NCBI GenBank assembly: GCA_945949395.1
Contig: CAMFEK010000004.1
Span: 26,960 to 90,959 of the forward strand
Origin: an uncultured Clostridia bacterium
Lineage (GTDB): Bacteria > Bacillota > Clostridia > Christensenellales > Borkfalkiaceae
Direction: 5' to 3'
Length of the DNA: 64,000 bases
Made by a program: the position numbers and the translations under genes. Shown here one piece after another: positions 15,701 through 23,970 of the stretch. Under the pieces are notes generated by a model, which saw nothing but the letters and a program-made list of their open reading frames with translations, had not been told where the DNA came from and made no database searches. The first letter of the stretch is position 1; the number at the start of each line of letters is the position of its first letter.

Positions 15701-16262
15701 AAACGAACAGGCAATTCGTGAAGTCTATATGAAGGCGTTTGAACTCCCTATCACCATTGAGGGGACGGAATATCATCATAACGAAGAAACGATCACCTTA
15801 AAGGGCGCAAGCGGCGTTATGACGGCATTCAATAGAATGGGCTTGTACTGGAGTAGTTTGAATAAGGGACTCATGACGACCTTCCTTCGGGAAGAATGCG
15901 GCATGAAGGGTATCGCCGTTACCGATATGTGGTACGGTACCGCGTCTACCTACATGAATCTTCCTCAGATGCTCGTCGCAGGTTGCAACCTCATCGACGG
16001 TCAGCAGGAAGCTTCTCAGCTCGACGCAAGCAAAACGAATCATGCGGATGTAGCTTGGGGGATGAGAGAATCCGTACATAGAATTCTCTATACCGTCGTA
16101 CACTCCAGAGCCATGAACGGTATCTCCGCGAACACCGTGATAAAGCAGTTGACGCCTTGGTGGCAGACGCTCTTGAACGGTTTGGAGATCGGCTTCGGCG
16201 TCATCGTCCTTGCAAGCGTTGCTTGGATCATCGTGACGGAAGTAAAGAAGAAAAGGAAATAA
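12762..16262 (+). CDS. GH3 glycosidase with inverted domain order fused to a four-helix membrane domain (GH3-B)
   Basis: A 1166-residue membrane enzyme. Residues 1-130 carry four helices (14-36, 47-66, 73-97, 108-129) equivalent to the separate small protein that accompanies GH3-A. A fifth helix (141-160) corresponds to the GH3-A anchor. The GH3 C-domain follows (EGAVLLKNN near 215), then an Fn3-like domain (SYPFGHGLSYTTF), and the barrel last, with KH at 962-963 and nucleophile Asp1055 in AVTDMW. A C-terminal helix at about 1137-1160 ends in KKKRK. It is the last gene of the second boxed operon, 32 nt after the SGNH lipoprotein, with a terminator downstream. The fusion links the small membrane protein to GH3 function. 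Confidence 0.87.
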   Translation: MIQKFFSNREKGKFIPLLIATFFALIGDVLYAVFYGAGNGTMKLMSWPAFVAFLLGVAAAVLFIALRRDVLASITLSIGSLVGFMLYIYGMYTYISAAFTGIDSTWEASFFVCTFSFLIALILGILSFCLNYKAAYRTQKALVSTFSVLLAIICLGNVIAGENSAAINSALKIDTFETIGDNDGDSEYYKSKYKNLKELKAAGEAKVEEAMAEGAVLLKNNEKALPLNQNAKVSLFGVASVDPVYGGTGSGSVEVSSAPTWKSAMEKAGFTINPTLWDFYSTGAGHNYLRKTGSTGAGVVGIKVIGEAPWSEINSACGSSVAAYGDAAIVTLARIGGEGADMPRGEKSISKMDDVTGALGDTTEGDYLKLSPKEKEMLAGVKALKDSGAVKKIIVVLNTTNQIEAKFLDDAEYDIDAALWIGTTGTTGLNAVAKILSGEISPSGSLSATFWKQHDKNPSLANFGTYAYDGAKNVVNSDGSLQQDSYYVYYQEGVYVGYRYTETRYEDFVMNTANVGSYRYADVVSYPFGHGLSYTTFDYSDYQVEKIGEGADAKYTVSVKVTNSGDVAGKEPVQIYLQKPYGNYNKQNQVEAPAVELVGFAKTKTLNPGESQIVKVTVDERQFASYDANGAKTYVLTGGDYYLTAATDAHHAVNNILAKKNYTVENTSARMDGNGNTELVSDAITLGIDTTTFSTSEATGATITNAFAFADYNQYANKQSTVNYLTRSDWESTMPKSLDDHVILKWNQQLTDDMNYYGKQGETKLPEVKGDYPAYSTYQKDEKGNEVKLQLIDLRVDQDGNEIAYNDPKWEQLLDQLSWNECVELVRYGMRRTGLIESIGKPETLDHNGPSGLTENYVASKVGLANQTKDPDRASHAVCYPSGGILAASMNIDLLYEIGDLIGEDGLWAGYAGLYGPGSNIQRTPYSGRNFEYYSEDGYLSGRICAYECAGIESHGIYVYNKHIGLNDQEDLRRGVCTWANEQAIREVYMKAFELPITIEGTEYHHNEETITLKGASGVMTAFNRMGLYWSSLNKGLMTTFLREECGMKGIAVTDMWYGTASTYMNLPQMLVAGCNLIDGQQEASQLDASKTNHADVAWGMRESVHRILYTVVHSRAMNGISANTVIKQLTPWWQTLLNGLEIGFGVIVLASVAWIIVTEVKKKRK

Positions 16263-16305
16263 TATCTTTGTTTACACTTGTAATTTAATACAAATCTTCC
16301 TCCTA

Positions 16306-16338
16306 AAAATACCTCTCGTTTCCAACGGGAGGTATTTT
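16306..16338 (+). terminator. Terminator after GH3-B
   Basis: A 15-bp stem (AAAATACCTCTCGTT with AACGGGAGGTATTTT, one G-T pair) and a three-base loop. Confidence 0.85.
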
Positions 16339-16432
16339 ACAGGGCGAAAAGGGAACATCTTTTTAAAAAATCCACTTCCCAAAGGGGAGATTTTGTGTTA
16401 TACTATAACAAAAACGAAAGGATGAAAGGGAT

Positions 16433-17191
16433 ATGAAATTGATCAGTTGGAATGTAAACGGCATTCGAGCCTGTATCGAAAAGGGGTTTAACGACTATGT
16501 CATACAAGAAAATGCCGACTTCTTTAGCGTACAGGAAACGAAGATACAGGAAGGGCAAGCCAACCTCGATTTACCCGGCTACTATCGCTATATGAATTCT
16601 GCCGAAAAGAAGGGATATAGCGGTACGCTCATCTACGCCAAAAAGCAACCCTTATCCGTTACGTACGGGATCGAGGCGGAACTCTATAACGACGAGGGGC
16701 GAGTCATTACACTCGAGTATGAAAATTTTTATTTGATCAACGCCTACGTGCCCAATTCGCAGGACGAATTAAAGCGATTGCCCTATCGTATGGAATACGA
16801 GGACCATTTAAGAAATTATCTCAGTAGACTCAATCAAACGAAGACGGTGATTTACTGTGGCGATCTGAACGTGGCGCACGAACGTATCGACTTAAAGAAT
16901 CCCGATTCCAACACGAAAAATGCAGGGTTTTCGATAGAAGAGAGAAACAAGATGACGGAACTCTTATCGGCAGGGTTCGTCGATTCTTACCGCTATCTGT
17001 ACCCCGAAAAGGTGGAGTATTCCTGGTGGAGCTATCGTTTCCAAGCAAGAGCGAAGAATGCAGGCTGGAGAATTGATTACTTCCTCGTATCGGAAAAGTC
17101 CAAACATCTCATTCGCGACGCTAAAATCCACACGGATATTTTCGGTAGCGATCATTGCCCCGTTGAACTGGATATAGACTTGACGTATTGA
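16433..17191 (+). CDS. xth: Exodeoxyribonuclease III (AP endonuclease)
   Basis: A 252-residue DNA repair enzyme of the EEP nuclease superfamily. It cleaves at abasic sites and degrades duplex DNA from 3' ends. The motifs are complete: ISWNVNGIRA at the N-terminus, the metal-binding Glu in QETKIQ, GYSGTLIY, the catalytic GDLNVAHERIDL, and the C-terminal RIDYF and GSDHCPVEL. The length is typical for the Gram-positive ExoA branch. A TATACT -10 box lies at 16399-16404 and the SD is AAAGGG. It stands alone. This housekeeping gene marks the left border of the mobile region. Confidence 0.95.
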   Translation: MKLISWNVNGIRACIEKGFNDYVIQENADFFSVQETKIQEGQANLDLPGYYRYMNSAEKKGYSGTLIYAKKQPLSVTYGIEAELYNDEGRVITLEYENFYLINAYVPNSQDELKRLPYRMEYEDHLRNYLSRLNQTKTVIYCGDLNVAHERIDLKNPDSNTKNAGFSIEERNKMTELLSAGFVDSYRYLYPEKVEYSWWSYRFQARAKNAGWRIDYFLVSEKSKHLIRDAKIHTDIFGSDHCPVELDIDLTY

Positions 17192-17300
17192 GAGGTCGAA
17201 ATGAAACATTACCTCGAGAAAAAAGCAATATTCGACTACGAGGAATAACTGCCTGCCTTTACGAAAAACGATAAAACAAAAAGCCACCCGCGGGGTGAAG

Positions 17301-17500
17301 TGAACCCAAAAAGTTGGACAAAAAATTAAATTTTAATCTTGTGAATGAGTTCTGTATTGTACAGGACTCATTCCTTTTCGTTTGAGAGAAATTCTCTCGT
17401 TGTTGTAGTAATAGATGTGGGAATGTAGTTTGTCTATAAAATCTTCAACAGAATCAAATTTCTCACCGTAAAACATTTCAGCTTGCAAAATACACTCTCG
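17301..17500 (-). mobile_element. IS3-family insertion sequence remnant (transposase C-terminus and one inverted repeat)
   Basis: The minus strand encodes about the last 55 residues of an IS3/IS150-type OrfB transposase, including the conserved YYYNNERI...KGMSPVQYRT, ending with TAA at 17333-17335. Beyond the stop lies TGAACCCAAAAAGTTGGACA (17301-17320), a typical IS3-family terminal inverted repeat. The catalytic DDE core, OrfA and the other end are missing. The frame upstream of about 17500 no longer resembles a transposase. Confidence 0.8.
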
Positions 17501-17602
17501 ATACGAATCCGTCGTTAACGCGCACCAAAGCGCCGCCTCCCAAAGAAAGGCGCGTTCCGTTTTCCAAGACAAGGCGCAATGTAAGAAATCTCTCCTCCGT
17601 TC

Positions 17603-17650
17603 GGTTACGACATCACGAGTAAGCCCCCCGCAACCATCGAGTGGGAATAA
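17603..17650 (+). pseudogene. guaA: Displaced 3' end of guaA (GMP synthase)
   Basis: The frame reads YDITSKPPATIEWE then TAA, the nearly invariant C-terminus of GMP synthase (E. coli ends YDVSGKPPATIEWE). Upstream of about 17603 the similarity stops, and a stop codon lies in frame at 17582-17584. Only the last 14-16 codons remain. The guaA 3' end is a known integration site for genomic islands, so this is best read as an attachment-site scar. Confidence 0.8.
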
Positions 17651-17668
17651 TTGATAGTGGCTTTGAGG
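17639..17668 (+). repeat. Attachment-site-like direct repeat at the guaA end (left copy)
   Basis: GAGTGGGAATAAT followed after six bases by GTGGCTTTGA. It recurs at 36098-36127 with 25 of 30 identical positions, and both copies are followed by a terminator about 60 bp further on. Confidence 0.65.
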
Positions 17669-17715
17669 CCGTAAAAATAACTTAAAATCATCTAAAAACA
17701 ATACCAAATAGGTTA

Positions 17716-17752
17716 AAAAGTATCGAAAATCATTGATTTTCGGTACTTTTTT
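17716..17752 (+). terminator. Terminator downstream of the guaA end
   Basis: The stem AAAAGTATCGAAAATC pairs with GATTTTCGGTACTTTT around a three-base loop, followed by T's. It is probably the original guaA terminator. Confidence 0.75.
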
Positions 17753-17881
17753 TATGCAAATTTATAGTATCAAGTGCTTCTCAATTCAAATGGCACCATA
17801 TCTATTGGGACGGGAGCTCTACTGATAACAAAACGATAACAAGAAAGTCGGAAAAGACTATGTTATATTTATTACAAGAAA

Positions 17882-17915
17882 TTGTAATTACAAATTTAAA
17901 AAAACGTGTTAAAAT
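17882..17915 (+). promoter_or_regulatory. Promoter of the recombinase pair with overlapping palindrome
   Basis: -35 TTACAA (17888-17893), 16 bp, -10 TAAAAT (17910-17915). The -35 is half of a perfect 12-bp palindrome TTGTAATTACAA (17882-17893), a possible operator. The rest of the gap 17753-17991 shows nothing else. Confidence 0.4.
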
Positions 17916-17991
17916 ATTAATGTAACATAAATCGAGGCAAATTTATTGCTAAAATTTATGAAATTTATGATAAGACTAAGGAGAACAAAAG

Positions 17992-20583
17992 ATGAGCAAA
18001 GAAAATTTTTTTGAAACTGAATTACCTGAAATTAAAGCGGTTGAAATAAGCCTAGTTAGTAAAATAATGATGAAGGCGTATTCAGAGTTAGGACTTGATG
18101 AAATTCAGTTGATAGGAGATGCTGAGTTCGCGTTGTATTTTCGCAATAAAGAGGTAATCCCTTGCAGTTGTACAGGAAATAAGGGTGCGGATAAATATAG
18201 ACTTAAATTAGATAACAAAGCCAAAGAAAGCTCTAAGCAATTTTTAAAGTTGGAACCTACTAGAATGATAAGGGAGACTTCATCCTTTGAGATGGAAAAA
18301 AGGTTGGATTCTGTTCTTTTAGATATGTATAAGGTTAAGATTGAGACTGAGATTGATAAAACGAGCGATGTCGTAAATGTTTTAATCGTGAATCCGTCTT
18401 TTTATTTTATTGATGAATGGATTAGATATTTCTATGAAAACGATAGATATAGTAAAAGATTATGTACTGGTTTTATCTTAGAGACAAGAGGTCTATGGGA
18501 ATATTTAAGATTATTAAGAAAAGCCTTCGCTCCCCATAGGAATGTCTTTTTTCGATCTGCTGATGAAATTCCAGAATTGAAAAGTAAAATGAATGGGATG
18601 AAAAATCTCTATTATTTTCTGGGTTGCTTCTTTTATCGGAATAAGTTCAATTCTATTGCAAATGAAAGAATAAAGAGTATTTTTCGGTGTTGCGATGAAG
18701 TGATTGCAACATATGAGTATGAAAAAATATGTGAAGATGCTAATGAAAATCTTTGGACGATATCGAAAAACGAAGGAATGTCGGTTGCATCGATTTGGAA
18801 AGTACATAAATACCTGAAAGCTGAAAATTGTGAAAAAATAGTTGTATCGTTGAAAAAAGATAGCGAAGTTAATCATCCAATAGAAGTATTAGTTTCAAGT
18901 ATTGAGCATAAAAAATATTTTAGTTTAAGATTGGGTCAAGTAGTTGATTTCCTAAAACTGGTGGATTCGAGAAGTTTTGATCAGCTGTTGGAGAAAAATG
19001 AGGAAATCGAGAAAAGAAATAAATTTGTTTTCTCTTATTCCAAAGAGATTAAAATGAAATATACGATTGATAAACAGGAAGGAAGAAATAATAGATTGGG
19101 TATTTATTATCATTACTTGCTTCCGCAACCTTTGGAAGAAGGGTCTAAAAGGAAAATAAGAAAGACGAAAACAAAGTTTTACTATGGATTGAAAGAGAAA
19201 GACCTTGAAGAAAAGGAAAAGTATTTTTTAGAAGAAATAGAATCTTGCAGAGGGGAGATTGTTGATGACATTTTTCGAAATGCAACAGGATTGACAAGAG
19301 AAGAGCTTTATAACTTGAATGATAAAGAGAGATTTCAGAGTTGTTTGCAGGAGATTGGGAAATTATCTTTCAAAACTATTTGGTATTGTTTTCAGGACTT
19401 ATTTGTTGCATGTGATAAGTATGATAATGAATTGACGAAAAAGGTTTTAGAAAATAAAGGAATTGCAGACTTAGGAATTTCTAATTTTAATTACGAGAGT
19501 TTTATACAGGAAATAGGTAAGCTCGCAGAACAAGATTTGAGTGAATGGATAGATAATTCTTTGGATTGTATCATTGCTGTATTATTTGAATACAAGGTCT
19601 TAAAGGATGATTTTTTTAATGGGGATGAAGATCAAGTTCATTCAAATGTTAGGGCTCGCTACATTCTTAAGTGTTTAAGAAAATCTGCGTTCACCAAGGC
19701 GGAGTTAAATAGATTTGTCGGTATTGTTTTCCAAAAAGATGAAGAGGGCAACTATGAAATCGTTAAAAATCAAGTCTTACTTTTTTCCGTATTTAAGATG
19801 TATTTGGGAATGAAAAATGGTGAAATTTTGGCTCTTAAATGGAAGGATATATCGAAGTGCGAGGAAATAGATATTAGTAAAATTGAGATTTACAAGACCA
19901 TAAAGAATGATGAGGTAGTATCCTATCTTGAATTAAAAGAATTAAATAAATGTAGACCAATTCCATGTTCCAAAATCTTACGATATTTCCTGAGAGAACG
20001 ATATAGGTTGATAAAAAAAGTTTTTCATAAATCTGATGATATTTTAAAAGAAGAATACATTTTTATGAGTGAAGAGGAGATTCGGATCAGGTTGGATGAA
20101 ATCCTGAAAGGATATAAGCATGTGCTTAAAGAAATGAACTTTTCCGATCTTTTTATAGCGTTGATGACTTCGGACTTGGAAACGGAAGAGACAAAAACTG
20201 TAAATTTAAATTCGGGAAGAAAGGATATCGCGAGAGCAAATTTTCAGTATTACTGTCGAGAGGTTGGAATGACGGAGGGACAAATCGGTTATTTGTTAGG
20301 ATTAAAGATAGGGGACCCTTTGAATCGTAATTATTGCGATTATTCAAATGAAATTATGTTGTACAATTTGTATATTATGATGTCGCGGTGGTGGCCAATG
20401 TTGCCGGAGATAGCTAAAAAGAAAATTGTGTCGATTTATTTGAATGGAACGGAATTCAAAAGTAAAGAAATTTTTGTTCAAAAGGAAAAGACTGTTTTAA
20501 GATTTGATGTTAATTTTAAGTCTGACTCAAACATACGTATCATATCGGAATCAAATTATGGAAATAAAGGAGAAGTTTTTTAA
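17992..20583 (+). CDS. Large tyrosine-recombinase-like protein with degenerate active site
   Basis: An 863-residue protein. The N-terminal 550 residues are unrecognised, apart from a possible helix-turn-helix near 255-275 (MSVASIWKVHKYL). Residues about 590-820 resemble the tyrosine recombinase fold. YLGMKNGEILALKW aligns with the box I motif (T)GLRxGEL(L)AL, but Lys608 replaces the catalytic Arg. ARANFQYY aligns with the box II LRHTFAT with Arg748 kept, and LLGLK replaces the usual LGH. This suggests an accessory or inactive recombinase subunit. The next gene follows without a gap. The coding is very AT-rich, unlike the flanks. SD is AAGGAGA. Confidence 0.55.
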   Translation: MSKENFFETELPEIKAVEISLVSKIMMKAYSELGLDEIQLIGDAEFALYFRNKEVIPCSCTGNKGADKYRLKLDNKAKESSKQFLKLEPTRMIRETSSFEMEKRLDSVLLDMYKVKIETEIDKTSDVVNVLIVNPSFYFIDEWIRYFYENDRYSKRLCTGFILETRGLWEYLRLLRKAFAPHRNVFFRSADEIPELKSKMNGMKNLYYFLGCFFYRNKFNSIANERIKSIFRCCDEVIATYEYEKICEDANENLWTISKNEGMSVASIWKVHKYLKAENCEKIVVSLKKDSEVNHPIEVLVSSIEHKKYFSLRLGQVVDFLKLVDSRSFDQLLEKNEEIEKRNKFVFSYSKEIKMKYTIDKQEGRNNRLGIYYHYLLPQPLEEGSKRKIRKTKTKFYYGLKEKDLEEKEKYFLEEIESCRGEIVDDIFRNATGLTREELYNLNDKERFQSCLQEIGKLSFKTIWYCFQDLFVACDKYDNELTKKVLENKGIADLGISNFNYESFIQEIGKLAEQDLSEWIDNSLDCIIAVLFEYKVLKDDFFNGDEDQVHSNVRARYILKCLRKSAFTKAELNRFVGIVFQKDEEGNYEIVKNQVLLFSVFKMYLGMKNGEILALKWKDISKCEEIDISKIEIYKTIKNDEVVSYLELKELNKCRPIPCSKILRYFLRERYRLIKKVFHKSDDILKEEYIFMSEEEIRIRLDEILKGYKHVLKEMNFSDLFIALMTSDLETEETKTVNLNSGRKDIARANFQYYCREVGMTEGQIGYLLGLKIGDPLNRNYCDYSNEIMLYNLYIMMSRWWPMLPEIAKKKIVSIYLNGTEFKSKEIFVQKEKTVLRFDVNFKSDSNIRIISESNYGNKGEVF

Positions 20584-22032
20584 ATGAATCTTAAAAGATT
20601 GACTGTAAAAGAGTTGGAAAAGATGTCACTTGGAATTCCAAGCACAGAAGGTGTGTGTACGGTTCATAAATTTTGCTATGATAATTGGATCGAAATTAAA
20701 AATCGAAAAAGAAAGTGGATAGCTGAATCTGTATGCGAAACATATTTGAGATACTATAATGAAATATTTAATAAATTACCGGAACTGGAAAGTAAAGATA
20801 TTTCGGATTACGTAGCAAGCGATTTTGAAGATGCGATTCGTAAAATTCAAAAAGAAAATTTACTGATATATGATGAAGAATCAAAGGGAAAGATCCATAT
20901 CTGTAAACGACTGGTTCGAGATTTAATTGATTATGCCGTTTATCTTGGAAAATGTGAAGATATTTTGCGTTATTCTGAATTTTTTGCCGACGTATTGGGT
21001 GAGGAAAAAACGAAAACGATTATCACGCAAAGATTCGCGAAAAGAAGTGAAAAAATCAAAAGAAGTTTTACAGCGAAACAAGAAAAAAAGATCGCTTCGT
21101 TTTTACTGAATGACAATATTGTTTATGGGGAAGGTGTAAATTACGGACTTCTGCTTATGTATGCACTTGGGTTAAGAAATGCGGAGGCTTGTGCTATAAA
21201 ATTTTCTAACTTCTTTACTTTTGAATCCTATCCCGATATGGTCGTGTGCGTCGTTTATACGAGTGCAAGAGATGGAAAGGTAAGGAACGGTGGTAAAACA
21301 TCGAATATGCCTCGTTTTATTGTTGTTCCGTCAAAGGTATGGAGACTGATTCAAAAAAGAATTGATTATATTGAGTCAAAAATAGGAGGAGAGAATGTGG
21401 AAGATTTCCCCGTCGCTTGTTCTTCAGAAGGATTTAAGATTCATCTGCGTTCGAATGAATTAACGGATGGTGCTGAAATCTTATTTGAAGAGGTTGGTAT
21501 TACGTCTGCAGATTTGGTCGTAGTAGCAAAGGAAATGAATCAAGAGGAAATAGAATATATTTTATCCGAAAAAGATCCTACCGCATATTTGTTTAGAAGA
21601 AATTTTGCAACGCAAATGGCGAGTATCGGTATGGAAGAAGAAATGATACGCTATTTGATGGGGCATAGAATGGGGGAAGAATATAAAAGGAATTTCTATT
21701 CGAATGAAGAGAAAGTATATGAAATTTCATTGATTATGTCAAGACGTGCACTTGTAAATGACGGCGTCTCTTTTGAAAAGTATTATGATAGAAATACCGA
21801 AGAAGTTTTTGAGTTTTATTCCGGGGATAAAGTAAGTATTAAAGAAAAACAAGGGGATTCCTTCACGGTTACCGTTGAAACAAATGAACCGAATGACGGT
21901 ATTCAAGTTAGTATTTTTGGAGAATGTAAAATACCAGAGGAAAAGATTCAAGTTAGGTATAAGAAATGTAGTAAATTTATACAACCAGCAAAAGCTTTGG
22001 AAAAATATTACGAAATATATAACAAAGAATAA
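20584..22032 (+). CDS. Tyrosine recombinase, partner of the preceding gene
   Basis: A 482-residue site-specific recombinase. Residues about 20-150 look like a SAM-like core-binding domain, and 165-400 form the catalytic domain. Box I has Arg198 in ALGLRNAEA. Box II is YLFRRNFAT, with Arg338 present but Tyr335 where the usual His of HxxR sits. Then come MGH and a candidate nucleophile Tyr in KRNFY, spaced two residues further than usual. A C-terminal extension of about 80 residues is beta-rich and unusual. It is translated directly after the 863-residue protein (SD AAGGAG inside its end). Its place next to the guaA end suggests that it integrates there. Confidence 0.75.
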   Translation: MNLKRLTVKELEKMSLGIPSTEGVCTVHKFCYDNWIEIKNRKRKWIAESVCETYLRYYNEIFNKLPELESKDISDYVASDFEDAIRKIQKENLLIYDEESKGKIHICKRLVRDLIDYAVYLGKCEDILRYSEFFADVLGEEKTKTIITQRFAKRSEKIKRSFTAKQEKKIASFLLNDNIVYGEGVNYGLLLMYALGLRNAEACAIKFSNFFTFESYPDMVVCVVYTSARDGKVRNGGKTSNMPRFIVVPSKVWRLIQKRIDYIESKIGGENVEDFPVACSSEGFKIHLRSNELTDGAEILFEEVGITSADLVVVAKEMNQEEIEYILSEKDPTAYLFRRNFATQMASIGMEEEMIRYLMGHRMGEEYKRNFYSNEEKVYEISLIMSRRALVNDGVSFEKYYDRNTEEVFEFYSGDKVSIKEKQGDSFTVTVETNEPNDGIQVSIFGECKIPEEKIQVRYKKCSKFIQPAKALEKYYEIYNKE

Positions 22033-22061
22033 GAAAGACAGAAATTATTCCTGTCCTTCTT
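22031..22061. terminator. Bidirectional terminator between convergent operons
   Basis: AAGAAAGACAG (22031-22041) and CTGTCCTTCTT (22051-22061) pair with one mismatch. The hairpin overlaps the 3' ends of both convergent genes. Confidence 0.45.
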
Positions 22062-22392
22062 GATTTGATTCAATATTAAGTTGCATAGAATCCAATATAT
22101 GTAACACTAATTCTATTTTATCCGCTACAAAAGGGCTTAACTCGTCAGAAGAGGATAGACGGGATAATTCTTTATGAATGGATGAAAGAATCGTCTTGAG
22201 CTGAAAATAGGTACGAGGATTGGCGTATATTGTCATTCCTTCGTTCTCCAAACGATGGAGAATATAGTCCTGCTTATTCATGCCAGATAATTGCACGAGT
22301 GCGTTGAGTCGTTCATCCTCTTCTTTGGATACACGGAATCCTACGGTTATATCACGGAGACGGTTATTTTTGTCAGTATTCTTTTTTGACAT
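22045..22392 (-). CDS. Ribbon-helix-helix, MobC-like accessory protein
   Basis: A 115-residue protein. Residues 14-50 (ITVGFRVSKEEDERLNALV, then SGMNKQDYILHRL) show a strand-helix-helix pattern like MobC-type relaxosome proteins and related RHH regulators. The rest is helical. The ATG directly abuts the integrase stop, with AAGGAG inside the integrase end, so the two are co-translated. No relaxase is nearby, so the mobilisation role is inferred from family resemblance only. Confidence 0.6.
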   Translation of the reverse strand: MSKKNTDKNNRLRDITVGFRVSKEEDERLNALVQLSGMNKQDYILHRLENEGMTIYANPRTYFQLKTILSSIHKELSRLSSSDELSPFVADKIELVLHILDSMQLNIESNQEGQE

Positions 22393-23469
22393 TTAAAACT
22401 CCTTGAATTCGTTTAATTTAGCGACCATATCTTTTTGAACGGAGGGGAATAGATGAGCATAACGGTATGTAATATCCGAGGATTCGTGTCCCATACGATC
22501 TGCGATTGCAACGGCAGAGAATCCTAAGTTGATTAAAAGAGATACGTGTGAATGCCTAAGGTCGTGAATACGTATCCTTTTAACGCCGGATTGATTACAG
22601 CCGAACTTCATAGCATTCGCTAAACTAAATTTACTGATTGTAAAAAACTGTGCTTTTGGATCAAGCTGGTATAGCATTGAAAAATAAACCTCAACATCGC
22701 TAACTAGATCATCTGTTAAAAGAATCGTACGGTTGCTCTTTCTCGTTTTAGGTGGAGTGATTTTAGTCTTTCCGTTTTTATGATAAAGAGTCTTATTGAT
22801 CGTAAGTGTTTTTGCTTCGAAATCGAAGTCCGCAGGGGTGAGGGCTAATAACTCCCCTTCACGAATGCCTGTCCAATAGAGAATTTCAAACGCTAAATAT
22901 TCTTCAGGACGACTAGCAAGAGTGGGGATAAACGCTTCATATTCTTCCGGTGTCCAAAAGTCTACTTTGCAGTCGTCTTTGTATTTAAAACCTTTTAAGC
23001 CGTCTAAAACGTTATTAGGTAGATTATAGTTGTCGACGGCGTGATTGAGCATTGTGCTCAAAATCGTTCGAATTGTTTTTAAATACGAACTTTTATAGGG
23101 CTTTCCATTTTTGGAATCGGTATATTTAAGTAGGTCGTTTTGCCAATCCTTGATATCCTTCTTCGTGATTTCATTGAGTTTCTTTTTTCCAAAGGCAGGA
23201 ATCAACTTAGTGAGAATAACATTGTTTCGCATATCCAATGTACTCTCTTTAAGCGATGGAGAGACGTCATTGATGAATAATGTGGCATATTCTTGAAAGG
23301 TCATTTCAGGGGAACCGTTTCGCAAAACTTGATAATTCTTTTCGTATTCAAGAGCTTCGCGCTTTGTTGCAAAGCCTCGTTTAAGTTTCTGCTTGGTAGT
23401 TCCTGTATAATCGGTCACTCTGAAAGTGACAAACCATTTTCCTGTTTTGCTATCTTTATAAGCAGGCAT
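22393..23469 (-). CDS. int: Tyrosine integrase of the Tn916 type
   Basis: A 358-residue integrase. The N-terminal arm-binding domain (residues 1-45, GKWFVTFRVTDYTG) is followed by a core-binding SAM-like domain (55-150) and a complete catalytic domain: Arg in WTGIREGELLAL, HDLRHSHVSLL, MGHESSDITYRYAH with the nucleophilic Tyr. Nothing is missing and the length is normal, so it should be active. SD is AAAGGAG. It is preceded by a small excisionase gene, the usual xis-int order. Confidence 0.92.
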   Translation of the reverse strand: MPAYKDSKTGKWFVTFRVTDYTGTTKQKLKRGFATKREALEYEKNYQVLRNGSPEMTFQEYATLFINDVSPSLKESTLDMRNNVILTKLIPAFGKKKLNEITKKDIKDWQNDLLKYTDSKNGKPYKSSYLKTIRTILSTMLNHAVDNYNLPNNVLDGLKGFKYKDDCKVDFWTPEEYEAFIPTLASRPEEYLAFEILYWTGIREGELLALTPADFDFEAKTLTINKTLYHKNGKTKITPPKTRKSNRTILLTDDLVSDVEVYFSMLYQLDPKAQFFTISKFSLANAMKFGCNQSGVKRIRIHDLRHSHVSLLINLGFSAVAIADRMGHESSDITYRYAHLFPSVQKDMVAKLNEFKEF

Positions 23470-23471
23470 AA

Positions 23472-23654
23472 TTACGCTCCTTTACCATAGATTTTTTCTT
23501 CAAAGTAGGCACGACTGATGCGTCCTGCTATTGTGATGTAGCCTTTGCCTTTTAATTCATCATTCAAGCTCTGAATGATCTTATACGCCTTGGGGGTAGA
23601 TACTTCTAAATACTCGGCAACTTCCGATGCCGTTAAAAAATTCTTGTTCTTCAT
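23472..23654 (-). CDS. xis: Excisionase-like helix-turn-helix protein
   Basis: A 60-residue protein starting MKNKNFLTASEVAEYLEVST. It has the winged helix-turn-helix (HTH_17) pattern typical of excisionases. It lies two bases before the integrase start on the same strand. A longer upstream frame exists, but the ATG with GAGGAA about ten bases before it gives the family length. It should direct the integrase towards excision. Confidence 0.75.
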   Translation of the reverse strand: MKNKNFLTASEVAEYLEVSTPKAYKIIQSLNDELKGKGYITIAGRISRAYFEEKIYGKGA

Positions 23655-23683
23655 AAATATTAATTCCTCATTCTTTAATTTTC

Positions 23684-23721
23684 GGAAAGGCTTGCGGTTG
23701 GAACAAGCCTTTTCCTTTTTT
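23684..23721 (+). terminator. Hairpin between excisionase and upstream gene
   Basis: GGAAAGGCTTG and CAAGCCTTTTCC pair. A T6 run follows on the plus strand, and on the minus strand the hairpin sits in the operon as a possible partial terminator or processing site before xis. Confidence 0.4.
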
Positions 23722-23724
23722 CTG

Positions 23725-23970
23725 TTACGCGGCTTTAAATAACGCCCTCTGTAAATAATCTTGATAGTAGTTATCCGTTTTAGGTTCGTAGAACCACAAT
23801 AAACCGCTATAATCCAAGCCAATACGATCGGGATAAATACCATCTTCTCCGTTTTTCAAATACGCCCAGTAGATATTTACAAAGTCCGGGAATAAGTCCA
23901 CTAGACTACTCTTCACGGGGACGATAATCATTCTCCCCTTATAACGATTCCTATTCTTAAAAGTCTTCAT
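23725..23970 (-). CDS. Small element protein, unknown function
   Basis: An 81-residue protein starting MKTFKNRNRYKGRM, with a basic N-terminus and an aromatic-rich middle (YWAYLKNGEDG, LLWFYEPKTDNYYQDY). The start overlaps the end of the preceding gene by 14 nt, with GAGG as a weak SD. No family is recognised. It belongs to the minus-strand element operon. Confidence 0.55.
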   Translation of the reverse strand: MKTFKNRNRYKGRMIIVPVKSSLVDLFPDFVNIYWAYLKNGEDGIYPDRIGLDYSGLLWFYEPKTDNYYQDYLQRALFKAA

